DNA from: Cylindrobasidium torrendii FP15055 ss-10
Lineage: Eukaryota > Basidiomycota > Agaricomycetes > Agaricales > Physalacriaceae
NCBI GenBank assembly: GCA_000934385.1
Contig: KN880507.1
Location: 1-38,565, forward strand
Reading direction: 5' to 3'
Length of the DNA stretch: 38,565 nt
Shown: positions 10,968-23,834 of the stretch, in pieces
Layout: every line of letters starts with the position of its first letter
How positions within the stretch are numbered: the stretch's first letter is position 1
Program-made: the position numbers and the translations under genes
The notes under the pieces: generated by a model
Database searches by the model: none
What the model saw: the letters and a program-made list of their open reading frames with translations, nothing else
What the model was told of the DNA's origin: nothing

Positions 10968-11746
10968 CTAGAGTAGCTCGTCATCACGCCCCCCACTATC
11001 TGACAACCCATTGTAAAAGTCCTCTCCACTGTACGGACGTCTTACACGCATCAGCTCGTTTTCCACATTCCGTATATCTCTAAACAAGTCCATCACGTCG
11101 TTGTAGTGATACTGTTTCCGCCCCAAATAGGTTGTCCACTCGATAGGCGCCCCGCGCATTATACTGTGAACGTGCATCTGTGTGTCCAACCCGTCTGGAC
11201 GGTCGCGGTAATGACCAGCGCGAAGAAGCAAGGTCTTGCGTAGGAAGTAATCTGTCGGTGTTTCGTTCTCGTGCCCGCGCTCGCGGTAGCGCGCCTGGTC
11301 CCCGCGGTGCATGGTACGATACCGCCACTGGTCGGTCATGAAATGGTCCACGAGTAAAGCACGCATCGAGGGCCAGTCTCGCATCGCTTGACGTCGTGTC
11401 TCCCCCGAGGGAATTGAAAACCAGGCTGAGGCGTGGCCGACCAGCCGAAGTGGGATGAGGCGTCCAAGTCGGACGCTCGACCTGTCGTTGATCATAGCGA
11501 GATCCTCCATGGATTGAATCCATGTGAAGAGCGTGTCGGTGTCGCCGTCCCATGTTGGGATCTCCTTGATCTCGAGAGGTGCGAATACAGGTTCCTCGTC
11601 CCATGACGAGCAATTGCAAGTGCATTTAGAGGATACCTAGTAACGTCATTGAAGCTAGTGGACCTTTGAATCGATGTTTGACTTACCTGCATTGCAGAGC
11701 TCTGCACTGGGCTATGCGCTGGCGGCTGTTGGTGGTATGGGATCAT
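10968..11746 (-). CDS. Stand-alone retrotransposon Gag-like protein, 242 aa
   Basis: The protein resembles the capsid-like Gag core of Ty3/Gypsy elements: an IPTWDGDTDTLFTWIQSME start, then GHASAWF and a W..MRALLVDHF helix pair, the typical W-x-G ... A..W ... F pattern. Two exons, 11746-11687 and 11636-10968, flank a 50-nt intron with a GTAAGT donor and CTAG acceptor that joins in frame. There is no zinc knuckle, protease, reverse transcriptase or integrase nearby, and no LTR was seen on either side. The intron and isolation make either a decayed fragment or a co-opted (domesticated) gag gene possible. Residues 33-40 hold a Cys-rich patch (CTCNC) that is not a CCHC knuckle. Expression is unproven. 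Confidence 0.6.
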
Positions 11747-12184
11747 GGCCAACACGAGGTCAGTGTACGTCGCGATACCGCGACGTACGTACTACCGCTC
11801 TACTTTGCGCCGTTATGCGTGCGCTAAAAGTGAACATTCGAACACTCATTATACCAGTTCCAACAAATTTGCTTTCGCCTTCTCTCCGACGAGAATGTAT
11901 TCCACCATGATCTATATACCACAGGGTGTGAGAGAGAATCCGATAGCAAACAATATACACAAAGCTCGAGCCCGAAACTGCTACAGTAGATAGACGCAAA
12001 CTAGAAAGTCCGCTCGAGGCAAGATAGTAGGTAGAGTAGAGGGTCTGATTAGTCCATATCTCCCAAGATGATAAGTCCATGTCACGGTACCGCAAATAAT
12101 AAGCGAGGATATATATAAACGTTATTGGGTGTAATGAGCGATATTTAGAGCAAAGTCTGACAAAGAACTTGGCTAGAGCAGGGA
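11747..12184. other. Intergenic spacer between Gag-like gene and multicopper oxidase
   Basis: Contains the presumed promoter of the Gag-like gene, including a perfect 10-bp palindrome described separately, and the 3' untranslated region of the multicopper oxidase. No further gene supported. Confidence 0.6.
11765..11788. repeat. Perfect 10-bp inverted repeat (hairpin or dyad site)
   Basis: GTACGTCGCG (11765-11774) and CGCGACGTAC (11779-11788) are exact reverse complements separated by ATAC. It lies 19-42 bp upstream of the Gag-like start codon on the minus strand, so it could be a dyad protein-binding site or a structured leader. Confidence 0.6.
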
Positions 12185-14623
12185 TTATGCGGGAGCGTCG
12201 AACTCGGCGGGGAGCTCAAGCTTTTCCATTGCCTGGAGAATAACTGGAGAATACATCAATCCGCATTCAAAGTGTGGCAAAAAGGGACACGTACCACCAA
12301 CCATCCCACCAGTTGCGTGTTGCGAAATGTGGCAATGCAATACCTGAGGACCAGCTTCCTCAACAACGTCTAGAAAATCAAGCGGTTAGCGGACGCTCGC
12401 GAATGTGAGAAGCAGACGTACAGCGAAGAGCGAGCCAACTTCCACCTTGAGCGGCAATAGCCACAGGCGTGTTGTATCCGTCGCGAAGGGGCGCGGTCTC
12501 AAAGTTGAAGCTCTCAGGGATGGCGGCGGCGGCCTCGGCAACAGTCGTCCAGTTGAAGCTACCAGATCCTTCACCAATAACCCAGAACTTGTTCAGGTGC
12601 TTATGGATGGGGTGTGGAGGGCCGTTCTCCTTGACGGTGAAGATCATGTCCACGACGGTGCCGAGCTCAGGGATGATGAGGACACTGTCTGAAGCCATGG
12701 CGGCCATGTCTTCTTGAGGGACCTCGCCAGCCGCAATGGGTTTCCAGACAGACGACCAGATGATGGGTTTGATATCCTCGTACAGGCTTTGGTGGAGGCC
12801 AGTGTGGTTCATCGCCCACATTGTTGCGTTCGGGCGGGAGAGGTCGAAGAACAGGGTTTCACCAACACTGTCAGTGCTTGGTGGCGGAGTCGACACGAGG
12901 GGTGCAGCAGCAGGGCCGTTCTCGACGAACACTGTCGCATTAGCCTCGAGACCGTCGGCAATGGTCAGGGGAGCACCATCGTATCCCATGTACGGGGTTG
13001 AGGTGGGCAGGGCGGGGAAGCCTTCCTGGGCGACAAGGTCGGCGCTACCTCCGAGGAGAGTAGAGTTGAGAATGGTAGAATACTGAAGAACAGCATAGCC
13101 GCTGATAATCTGGGGAACGACGTTGCTGGCGACACGAATAGTGTAGGCGCTGCCGGGAGCCTTGTCGAGCTTGATGGCCACCTTCATGCGGAAACCGGAG
13201 GCAAGCTGCGAAGTGTAAATACTTGAATGTTTAGCTGGAAGAAAAGAACAAAACATACAGAGATGACCTCCACGGGTTCGGAGACATTGACATACTCGCC
13301 TTCGACGTCGAAAACATACATTGGGTGCTCGTCAATAGAGACACGTTGTTCCCAGAGACCACCGGCGTTTACGAATGCCAAGATAGCCCAGCCGTTAACA
13401 GCATCGACTTCAACTGTGTACAGTGGGGCACCGACGCCTACTTCTGTTTAGCAAACGGTTCATAGACGGACAAGGCAAGCTTACTGTTGTTGTCGCAAGT
13501 CTCGTAAGAGTCAAGAGGGACTGCCGACGCGTTGGATTGGAGGCCAAAGCCGTCGACCTCGGGGTTGAGAATGGGGCTTGAGATGGGGAGGCAGCTAAAA
13601 GCGGATTAGGAACGCAAACAAGGGCACTTTGAATATGCGACGTACCCAAGCGCTGTTAGGTTTCCCTTACCCCGCTTCTCCGCGAAAGCGTCAAGCTGAT
13701 ACTGGGGCACGCACACCCTGGAGCCCTGGCCATTGACAAGTACTGAATGCACACAACTATCAAAAATATCAGTCTCCGGACGAAAATATCTAGGAGGAAA
13801 CACACAGTGGCTCGATGTTGCTAGACTCCCATATTTGCAGAACCTCATCCGAAGAGTAGTGGCGATAGTCGCTGACAAGGATAGGAATCGTGTTTCTCTC
13901 GGTCTCGGCAAGTTGGGCTTGGTCAACTGGGTTTGAAGAGATTTTGTCGAAAGGCTTCTGGCGGGAGGCAGCTGGCCGAACAACAAGACCCATGTAAAGA
14001 CCATCATCCTGGAGACCCTCTGCGCGATGGTTAGAAGTCTGAGCGGAAGCCTAACACGACAAGCTCACTGTAATGCGCGTGAAGGTGGTAGAAACCGTGC
14101 TGGTTGAGTTCATAAACATAGGTGAAGTTCTCGCCAGGTTCGATTGATTTCTGGGTGACACCGGGGACACCGTCCATCCATACCGCCTTATGGTTGATAC
14201 CATGGCCGTGCAGAGTGAAGGGTCGTGAGAGCTGGGAAATAACATTCAACTGTTTCGATCCATAATTAGTGGCAAATACAAAGCAAAGTCTTGGCACGGC
14301 GAACCTCGAGCGTGTCGCCCTCGTCGACGGTGATGACTTCTGAGCCAAATTTGCCGTTCATGAAAATGGTGTAGCTATGGCTTTGTGTTAGTTTGTGAAT
14401 GCGTCGGTTGGCGCACAGGCGCGTACCGTTCTTTGCCGCCGTCGGGGCTATGCATGCCCTCAGAAACGACCAAATCATGCTGGACGTTGTTGCGGGCAAC
14501 GTTGTTGTTGCAATCGCTGACACCTTTCGCCTGCTGTCGGCTGTGCAAAGGTGTTCGTACGTGCGATGCCGCAGCGGACGAGAAGAGTGTGAAGAGAGAG
14601 ACGAGAACGCTGGACGTTCTCAT
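12185..14623 (-). CDS. Secreted multicopper oxidase (laccase / ascorbate-oxidase-like), 663 aa
   Basis: Predicted extracellular blue copper oxidase coupling substrate oxidation to reduction of oxygen to water. Ten exons from 14623: ends at 14427, 14305, 14069, 13806, 13646, 13485, 13259, 12422, 12295 and 12185. A signal peptide (about residues 1-20) is followed by three cupredoxin domains. Copper ligands are all present: L1 HGHG (H105, H107), L2 HAH (H148, H150), L3 HPIHKH (about H556, H559, H561) and L4 HCHISQHATGGM (H631, C632, H633, H637, axial M642). The usual Trp of HWHG and the WY of WYHSH are replaced by Gly and by HL, and L3 lacks the common HGH ending. The Met axial ligand argues for a low-redox-potential type-1 site, more like ascorbate oxidase or ferroxidase than ligninolytic laccase. 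No C-terminal membrane anchor is seen, unlike Fet3. Substrate unknown. Confidence 0.88.
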
Positions 14624-15319
14624 AGTGGAGAGAGAGACTGTTTGTTAACGAATGTCGGGGTGGTCGTAAAAGAAAAAGGCGTAGAAATAGTCGCCGTGGT
14701 TGTGAGATGTGTCAAAAGAAAGGGTGTTGGAGCGAATGAAAGGAATGAAACGGAGCTGGTTAAGTACCCCGACCGGGCGTCGTGCTTGGGCAAATAGACT
14801 CGTTCCAAAGAGATGGCCCGACACGTTCTGGCCTGTCAGCGTCACTGTTTCATCAATTTAGCGGCAGCGTCCAGGTTAGGCCTAGAGGCGCGATCAGCAC
14901 ATCTCTCTATCTCTGCTCTCTTCGTGTTCCCAACTCCTGGAATACATTCATTTTGTGGGCGCGATTCGGTCTAGTGGCGGCCTGTAGCGACGAAATCAAA
15001 CCCAAGGGCAAAGCAGACTGCATGGCCGCGATCTTCGCCGTGTGGCAAGATCATCCTGGTCACAGCATCCGTCCTCCAGCGTCCTCCCCAGGTCCTCCCT
15101 TGGAATATTTTGCTGGATATATTATGTTGCACCAATTCGAGTATTTAGATCTCATGAAAGCACCTTCACCCTGTCACAACCCCAGAACTACACACGAAAC
15201 AATTCCAAGTGTACAGTATCTGCGCCCAGGCGCCATCCAGCTACACCGGCGCCGGGGAGTAGTTCCCATAGCGCACTGCCCTGCAGCTTCCAACTCATAA
15301 CTACGCGGACAGCTCAGCC
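14624..15319. other. Spacer: multicopper oxidase promoter and DHX35 3' region
   Basis: Just upstream of the oxidase start (minus strand) is a pyrimidine-rich leader with CTCTCTCTCC-like runs, typical of fungal promoters without a TATA box. A 172-codon plus-strand frame (14782-15300) has no family resemblance and is treated as chance. Confidence 0.55.
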
Positions 15320-17917
<2,598 letters not shown>

Positions 17918-17999
17918 TGGTCAAGACGCGTTTCGATTGCCTGATGATCGCAGCGCACGGCAGCTGACTCAGCCCCCGCCCTCTTGATACCTTACCACC
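17918..17999. promoter_or_regulatory. 82-bp bidirectional promoter shared by DHX35 and YJU2 homologues
   Basis: Only 82 bases separate the two divergent start codons, so both promoters and leaders must overlap each other or each gene's 5' region. No TATA box is visible; there is a C-rich run (CAGCCCCCGCCCTC) near the YJU2 side. Confidence 0.6.
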
Positions 18000-18991
18000 A
18001 TGGCTGAACGTAAAGGTGCGTTATTTCAGCGCTGTAATCTCGATATTTTCTCACTCGACGGACAGTCCTCAACAAATACTTCCCCCCGGACTTCGACCCC
18101 GACCTCATTCCCCGGAGGAAGGGGCCGAAGAACTCGCAACAGGTAGTTCGTCTCATGGCGCCCTTTTCCATGTATGTCGTTTGTTGACCCTCTCTGTCTC
18201 TTGTAGCTCATCTCAGCGGCTTTGTAGGCGATGCAATACCTGTGGAGAGTACATCTACAAGGGCAAGAAGTTCAATGCGCGCAAGGAGACGGTGGACAAC
18301 GAAGAGTACTATGGGATCAAGATCTTTCGCTTCTACATCAAATGGTGCGTGCCCAGCCTTGTGCTGTGATCCCTGACTAACGTTTTACTTTAGCACGCTA
18401 TGTTCAGCGGAAATCACATTCAAGACAGATCCCAAGAACACGGACTACGCTGCCGAGCATGGTGCTTCACGAAACTTTGAGCCTTGGCGAGAAGAGGCCG
18501 CGGAGGAAGAGGAAGACAAGTTGGCGAAGCTTGAAGCGGAAGAGAACAACCCAATGAAAGCACTGGAGAACCGCACCGTGGAATCGAAGCGAGAGATGGA
18601 CATTCTCGACGCCCTACAGGATATCCGAGCTCGCAATGCCCGCAACGAACGTGTAGGGAACGAGACAGATCTGCTCGCACGGATAGAAATGGAAGAGATT
18701 GAGACGGAGGAGGACAGGGAGCGTCAACGGCTGGAGGAAGAAGATGAGAAGCTCGTGCAGGCTGTGTTCTCCAAAATCCCTGCCGCAGGTTCATCCTCAT
18801 TAGGGGATACTGGGCCTACCATTACTGTCAAACGGAAGGCAGATGACGTCGAGCCCACTGTGGATAGCCTTCTTCCTGAATCCGCAAGGGCTCTTATGGC
18901 AGCCAAGGTCACTCAGGCCAAGAAACCTAAATTGGACAGCAAGAATAAACTGGGCATCAAGATTGGAAAGAAGAAGGCTGTGAAGGCGTAG
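18000..18991 (+). CDS. YJU2: Splicing factor YJU2 / CCDC94 (CWC16) family, 278 aa
   Basis: Yju2 binds the activated spliceosome and promotes the first catalytic step (branching). Exons: 18000-18015, 18066-18171, 18228-18344 and 18394-18991. The N-terminus [20 protein letters not shown] and the two zinc-binding CxxC pairs (C43/C46 in [21 protein letters not shown]80/C83 in [15 protein letters not shown]) are diagnostic. They are followed by the invariant DPKNTDY segment, the [10 protein letters not shown] motif and a charged coiled-coil, ending with a Lys-rich tail. In the last exon the only change of composition is the acidic/basic low-complexity C-terminus typical for the family. Divergent neighbour DHX35 belongs to the same machine, suggesting co-expression. 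Confidence 0.95.
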
Positions 18992-19383
18992 TGTGCGTTC
19001 TACTAGGTTCCCGAGGATATCTTTTGTGTATTTTATTGTCGTCGTAGCATGCAAAATCCGACTTTCACTGCCAAGCGCTGGCACTGCACGCACAGCACGT
19101 GATGACCAAGTCGCTACACAGCCTCGTCCCGAGCTTCCGACAATGAATTGTCTTTGTACGGCCCCTACCCTGGTCCCTGGAAGCTGCCATCAATTCCGAT
19201 ACGGTGACTGTGCCAAGAACTCATTGTGCGGTGGTCCACTCAGGCGGCGGTCAATCAGCAGCACAGCCTGCTGCTATCACCATATAAGTTGGCAGCTGTC
19301 CGTTCTGCTCTTGAATTTTCACCTCCACCTTCCCCACCACTGGCACCCCACCTTTACACTCCTCTTGACCCCGAACGAGAACG
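18992..19383. other. Spacer between YJU2 and small membrane protein gene
   Basis: Holds the YJU2 3' end and the promoter of the next gene; a CACGTG site lies near 19096. Plus-strand open frames here have no family resemblance. Confidence 0.5.
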
Positions 19384-19920
19384 ATGGCGCCGGTCGACTT
19401 GAATGCGAACATGACCGTTCCGTGCACCACATTTGCGCCAGAGGGCCAGATGGACTTGAGCTTGTGTCCTTGCTCGCAATGGGACTACATAAATTGTATG
19501 TACGCCAAGGCCCAGAGGCTACTCCAGCTAAAGCTAACCGTTTGTTAGGTGGTCTTGTCATCCTCTGTATTCTTCTGCTCTTCTATGCCCTCGCATTATG
19601 GGACCGCTACCTCGAGCTCAAGATGCGCGAGCTACGAGCGCTGAGTACGTACACCCAACCACACATCCGAGCACCCGACTAATATCACTTTGTTACTTAG
19701 CCCGAGAGCGCATTGCCATCTACGGGTCCACAGGGTACACGACACCCATACACTACGTCCGCACACCCAAGACTTCTTTCTCGTCGGACACTGCACCTTT
19801 CTCAAAGACGAAGACATTCGTGACCCACAATGGTACGCGTCTGCCCGCTGTCCATTCTCCGACTCGGTCTGATCAGATTCCCCAACAGGCTTGCTTGCAC
19901 CCCCACCTCAGCATCAGTGA
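19384..19920 (+). CDS. Small single-pass membrane protein, unknown function, 127 aa
   Basis: Family not recognised. Four exons (19384-19495, 19549-19644, 19701-19832, 19877-19920) join in frame. The N-terminal 38 residues are Cys-containing (CPCSQWDYINC) and have no signal peptide; one strongly hydrophobic helix follows at about 39-57 (LVILCILLLFYALALW), then a basic juxtamembrane segment and a Ser/Thr/Pro-rich tail. This suggests a type III or tail-type membrane protein. The last acceptor is ambiguous by 12 nt (19876 or 19888), both in frame. It lies tail to tail with the tetraspanin gene. Confidence 0.65.
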
Positions 19921-20050
19921 TTCCAACGGCATAAATGACAGCTAGCATTCCTCTTCTCATTCACACACACCCACATATGCATATGCCCTACACGATACCA
20001 GCTGTATTATAGTAGCTTCCTTGAATCTAATGACCACCGGATTTATACCC

Positions 20051-21395
20051 TCACCGCTTATCCTCGCGAAAAGTCAGGCTCGACGACGCTCTCGAATACT
20101 CTGGCCGTCTCATCTGCATCTCCAGTTGCCTCACATCCGCCTTGGTTAGCCTGTACTGCCTCGGCATGACACCCTTGCCGAACGTCTCCGTGACATGGTT
20201 CGCACACAACAACGAGACCACAATGTTCATCAGATGCACGGCGACGAGCGCAAAGGTTGTTTGCCAGACTGTAGCCAGCTGCGTGCGTTCGAACCGCCAG
20301 AGTTTGCTCTTGCAGCCGGGCAGGCCGGTGCGCGGGAAGCAGCGGCGGCTGGGGACGGCGTCGTGCAGCGGAGAGTAGAAACCACAGCAGTGCAGGCTGT
20401 TTTGGATGAGCAGGCGCCCGAGCGGTGTGAAGTACTGGCTCCAGAAGAAGGAGAGCTTGTGGTCGAGTGCGTACGCGTGTCGTTTGTAACTAGTGTATCC
20501 GATAGCCAGCATAGACATGAGCGCAGGCCAGAGGAGAAGCGCATAGACAGCGAGAATGGGGCGTGAGTTGAGGATGAGGCCGGTGATTCCGATTATGGAG
20601 GTGAACAGAAGGATACAGCCACAGAATGAGATGAGAACGAGGATGTCGTAGTCTACAACGTACATCACGTCTGCGTGCATCCAGGCTGTTATAGCTGTCA
20701 GCATGGGCCCTCCTATTGGGAATCCGGGAGAAGAACATACTTCTGAACCAGGTGGCTAGGCAAACGTATGTCGCGAAACTGCCGTACGTGAGCACTGTCA
20801 GAATTGAAAAGAGCAGGGACCATTTCATTCTTGGCCATTCGCGCACGTCGTTCATTCCTAGGCCGTCGTCTTCGTCTATGCTAAACCGTCGCCTTCGCTT
20901 GTGCTTGCTCATTGTGTTCAGCCCAGGTATCACCCATCGCTGCGTGAAGCGATTCGTCGTCGGGAGAAGCGGTTCACTTTGTGGGTCTACAGAAGCACGA
21001 TTTGTTGGTTTCGCGGAGGATGAGCGCCGAAGAGAATAAGATGACAATTGGCGCAGCATCGAAGGTTGCCTCGTAGGAATGTGTCGATCTTCTGGCGCTG
21101 GATGAAAGGACATGATACTGCCTCTGCGTGTGATATCTTGTTCTCGGGAAGGCTTGACAGCAGTTTCACGTGTTGTAAATGGAACTTGTCTGTGCCCAGG
21201 TCTAGTAGTCGATGCAGCAGAATAGAATGTCGATTGACGGCTGAGAGGGTTGTTGCGTTCTGAGGCAGGTGAGGCGCAGAGCTCTGAGGCGTACTCAGCC
21301 GTGACAGAGGTGTAGTCAGAATCATCGTGGTCAATTTCGTAGGGCGATGGGAGAGCAGGAAGTTCTTTGTCCAATCGACGCCGGCGGGTGGACAT
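20051..21395 (-). CDS. Tetraspanin (basidiomycete Tsp2-like), 432 aa
   Basis: Tetraspanins organise plasma-membrane microdomains; fungal ones act in hyphal polarity and infection structures. Two exons: 21395-20741 and 20694-20051. A long cytosolic N-terminus (about 185 residues, Ser/Arg-rich) is followed by TM1 (about 190-213), TM2 (ILVLISFCGCILLFTSIIGI), TM3 (PILAVYALLLWPALMSMLAI) and TM4 near residue 385. The large extracellular loop between TM3 and TM4 carries the defining CCG motif (about 321-323) and two further Cys (RRCFP and GCKSK). The extended N-terminus is typical of basidiomycete Tsp2-type proteins. The single intron sits just after TM1. Head to head with CCT2 across 264 bp. Confidence 0.88.
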
Positions 21396-21659
21396 GGTGG
21401 CAGCAAGTCAAGCATGAATATAATGATCGGCAGGTCGGCCAGATTTGCGTTCTACTTAGATGGAAAGATTTCAACTCTTCTGCAAACAAATATTCAAGAC
21501 TTTCAAGATGATATTAACTGTGAACAACATAGCTTCCAAGAGCTATCGTGTAAGTAGAACCGGCCGTGAGAATAATATTCCTCATCTGGGCAATTCTCTA
21601 ATGTGGCCATCACCTGGATCAGCTCGATCGCGAATTGTCCTCACTTACGCCCATTAACC

Positions 21660-23572
21660 ATGTCTATGCAAATCTTTGCCGACCAGGTTAGCCCAATAGC
21701 TTCGAATTTCCAACCGTGCTCATTTGACACAAATAGGCGTCCGAGGAGAAGGCGGAGAACGCGCGTCTTTCGTCGTTTGTCGGCGCGCTCGCGGTCGGCG
21801 ATCTGGTGAAATCCACACTGGGCCCCAAGGGCATGAACAAAATCTTGCAGTCCGGATCGACAGGAGACATTAACGTGACAAACGACGGTGCAACTATTCT
21901 GAAAGCCATCCAGCTCGACAACGCGGCCGCGAAAATCCTGGTGAACATCTCCAAGGTGCAGGACGATGAAGTCGGCGATGGCACAACCAGTGTCTGCGTG
22001 TTGGCGTCTGAGCTGTTGCGCGAGGCGGAGAAGCTTATTGGTCAAAAAATACATCCTCAGACGATTGTGGAGGGATACCGTATTGCGAGCATTGCCGCGC
22101 TCAAGGCGCTGGAGGGGGCCGCGGTCGACAATTTGTGCGCAATCAGAGTTTTGTCTTTCGTGCTTTACTCATCCTTGTAGCTCGGACCCCACTGTCTTCC
22201 GCCGTGATCTGTTCAACATCGCGCGCACCACACTTTCGTCCAAGGTTCTATCGCAGGACAAGGACTACTTTGCCAACCTTGCAGTCGATGCAGTCCTCCG
22301 GCTCAAGGTGCGTGTCTATATCCTCTGGTCTGGCGAGTTCTCATAGCTATCAGGGATCTATAGACCTCGAGCACATCCAAATTATCAAGAAGGTTGGCGG
22401 CAAGTTGACAGACTCTTACCTCGACGAAGGTGCGCTTCATCAAAGTGCTTGGATCTTGGCTAAAGTTATCTCAAGGCTACATCCTGGATAAGACTATCGC
22501 CGTAAACTCCCCAAAACGTCTCGAAAATGCCAAGATCCTCATCGCCAACACCTGTACGCGCTTCACACCGTCCTACACGCGTCTTTTTGCTGACAGTCCC
22601 TAGCGATGGACACTGACAAGATCAAAATCTTTGGCGCACGCGTCAAGGTAGATGGTACAGGGAAACTTGCTGAGCTCGAGCGCGCGGAAAAGGTTGATTG
22701 ACCTCCCTTTCGATACCTTGCGCGGACTGACCCATTTTTCGCAGGAAAAAATGAAGGAGAAGGTGGAGGCCATTGCTGCCCACGGCATCAACTGCTTCGT
22801 CAACCGCCAGCTCATCTACAACTACCCCGAGGCGCTTCTTGCAGAGAAGGGCATCATGGTTATTGAGCATGCCGACTTTGAGGGCGTCGAGCGTCTGGCA
22901 TTGGTCACTGGCGGTGAAATTGCGAGCACTTTCGAGCGGCCTGACCTGGTCAACCTTGGTCAATGTGATTTGATTGAGGAGGTTATCATTGGCGAGGACA
23001 AGGTGTGTATGCACTGTGCGGTTCTTCTTCAGAAGCTGACTGGTTCCCAGCTTATCAAGTTCTCTGGTGTTGCTGCCGGCGAAGCATGCACAGTTGTCCT
23101 CCGTGGTTCGACAAACCAGATGGTGGACGAGGCTGAGCGGTCATTGCACGACGCGCTGTCTGTGCTTTCCCAAACCGTCAAGGAGACACGGACAGTTCTT
23201 GGTGGTGGATGCTCGGAGATGCTCATGAGCTGTGCAATTGAAGAAGAGGCGCGGAAAGTCAAGGGCAAGAAGGCAATTGCGGTCGAGTCGTTCAGTAAGG
23301 CACTGCGACAGATGCCTACAATTCTGGCCGACAACGCTGGTCTTGATTCGTCGGATTTGGTGTCGAGGTTGAGGGCGGCGCATTACGACGGCCAGGGTGA
23401 TGCTGGGCTGGATTTGAATTCGGGCGTGATTGAGTCGATGCGTACGTTGGGAGTAACTGAGAGCTACAAGCTCAAGAGGCAGGTGGTTCTCAGCGCTAGC
23501 GAGGCAGCAGAGATGATTATTCGTGTGGATGATATCCTGCGTGCCGCGCCTAGGAAGCGTGAAGCTGTATAG
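21660..23572 (+). CDS. CCT2: T-complex protein 1 subunit beta (CCT2), 524 aa
   Basis: Subunit of the cytosolic TRiC/CCT chaperonin that folds actin, tubulin and other proteins using ATP. Eight exons: 21660-21686, 21737-22134, 22181-22307, 22354-22429, 22476-22553, 22604-22692, 22745-23002 and 23051-23572. Group II chaperonin motifs are intact: [31 protein letters not shown] (ATPase) and GGGCSEM, with [17 protein letters not shown] and the C-terminal RAAPRKR specific for the beta subunit. Length matches the family (about 525-535). The N-terminus before the second exon is only nine residues. All splice junctions follow the human protein alignment closely. Confidence 0.96.
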
Positions 23573-23834
23573 AGGAATGTACATTAGAAACTATTAGAAA
23601 CTCCAAATTACTTGTATTGGGGCTGTCCCAATGTCCCTCAACTACTCGACAAGAAGAATGACGAGATTCAAGCTTAACTTTGAGGCGTTCACTGGAGACT
23701 TCATGGCGTGTAGTGGCGCAGCGATCGGGGCTGCGGACTTGCCGCTCTCGGCGACACGTCCGTCTATACTTGATCACTTTCCACCAGCTAATTTCCTCTT
23801 TTCCAATCTTTGGCCGCCTGTTCTACAAGAGGCG

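Noticed and set aside
10575..12184. Search for LTRs or a pol gene around the Gag-like gene
   Set aside because: No direct repeats or reverse transcriptase/integrase motifs could be found on either side.
14782..15300. 172-codon plus-strand frame between oxidase and DHX35 genes
   Set aside because: Composition unlike a folded protein, overlaps the expected promoter and 3' untranslated region, and has no recognisable motif.
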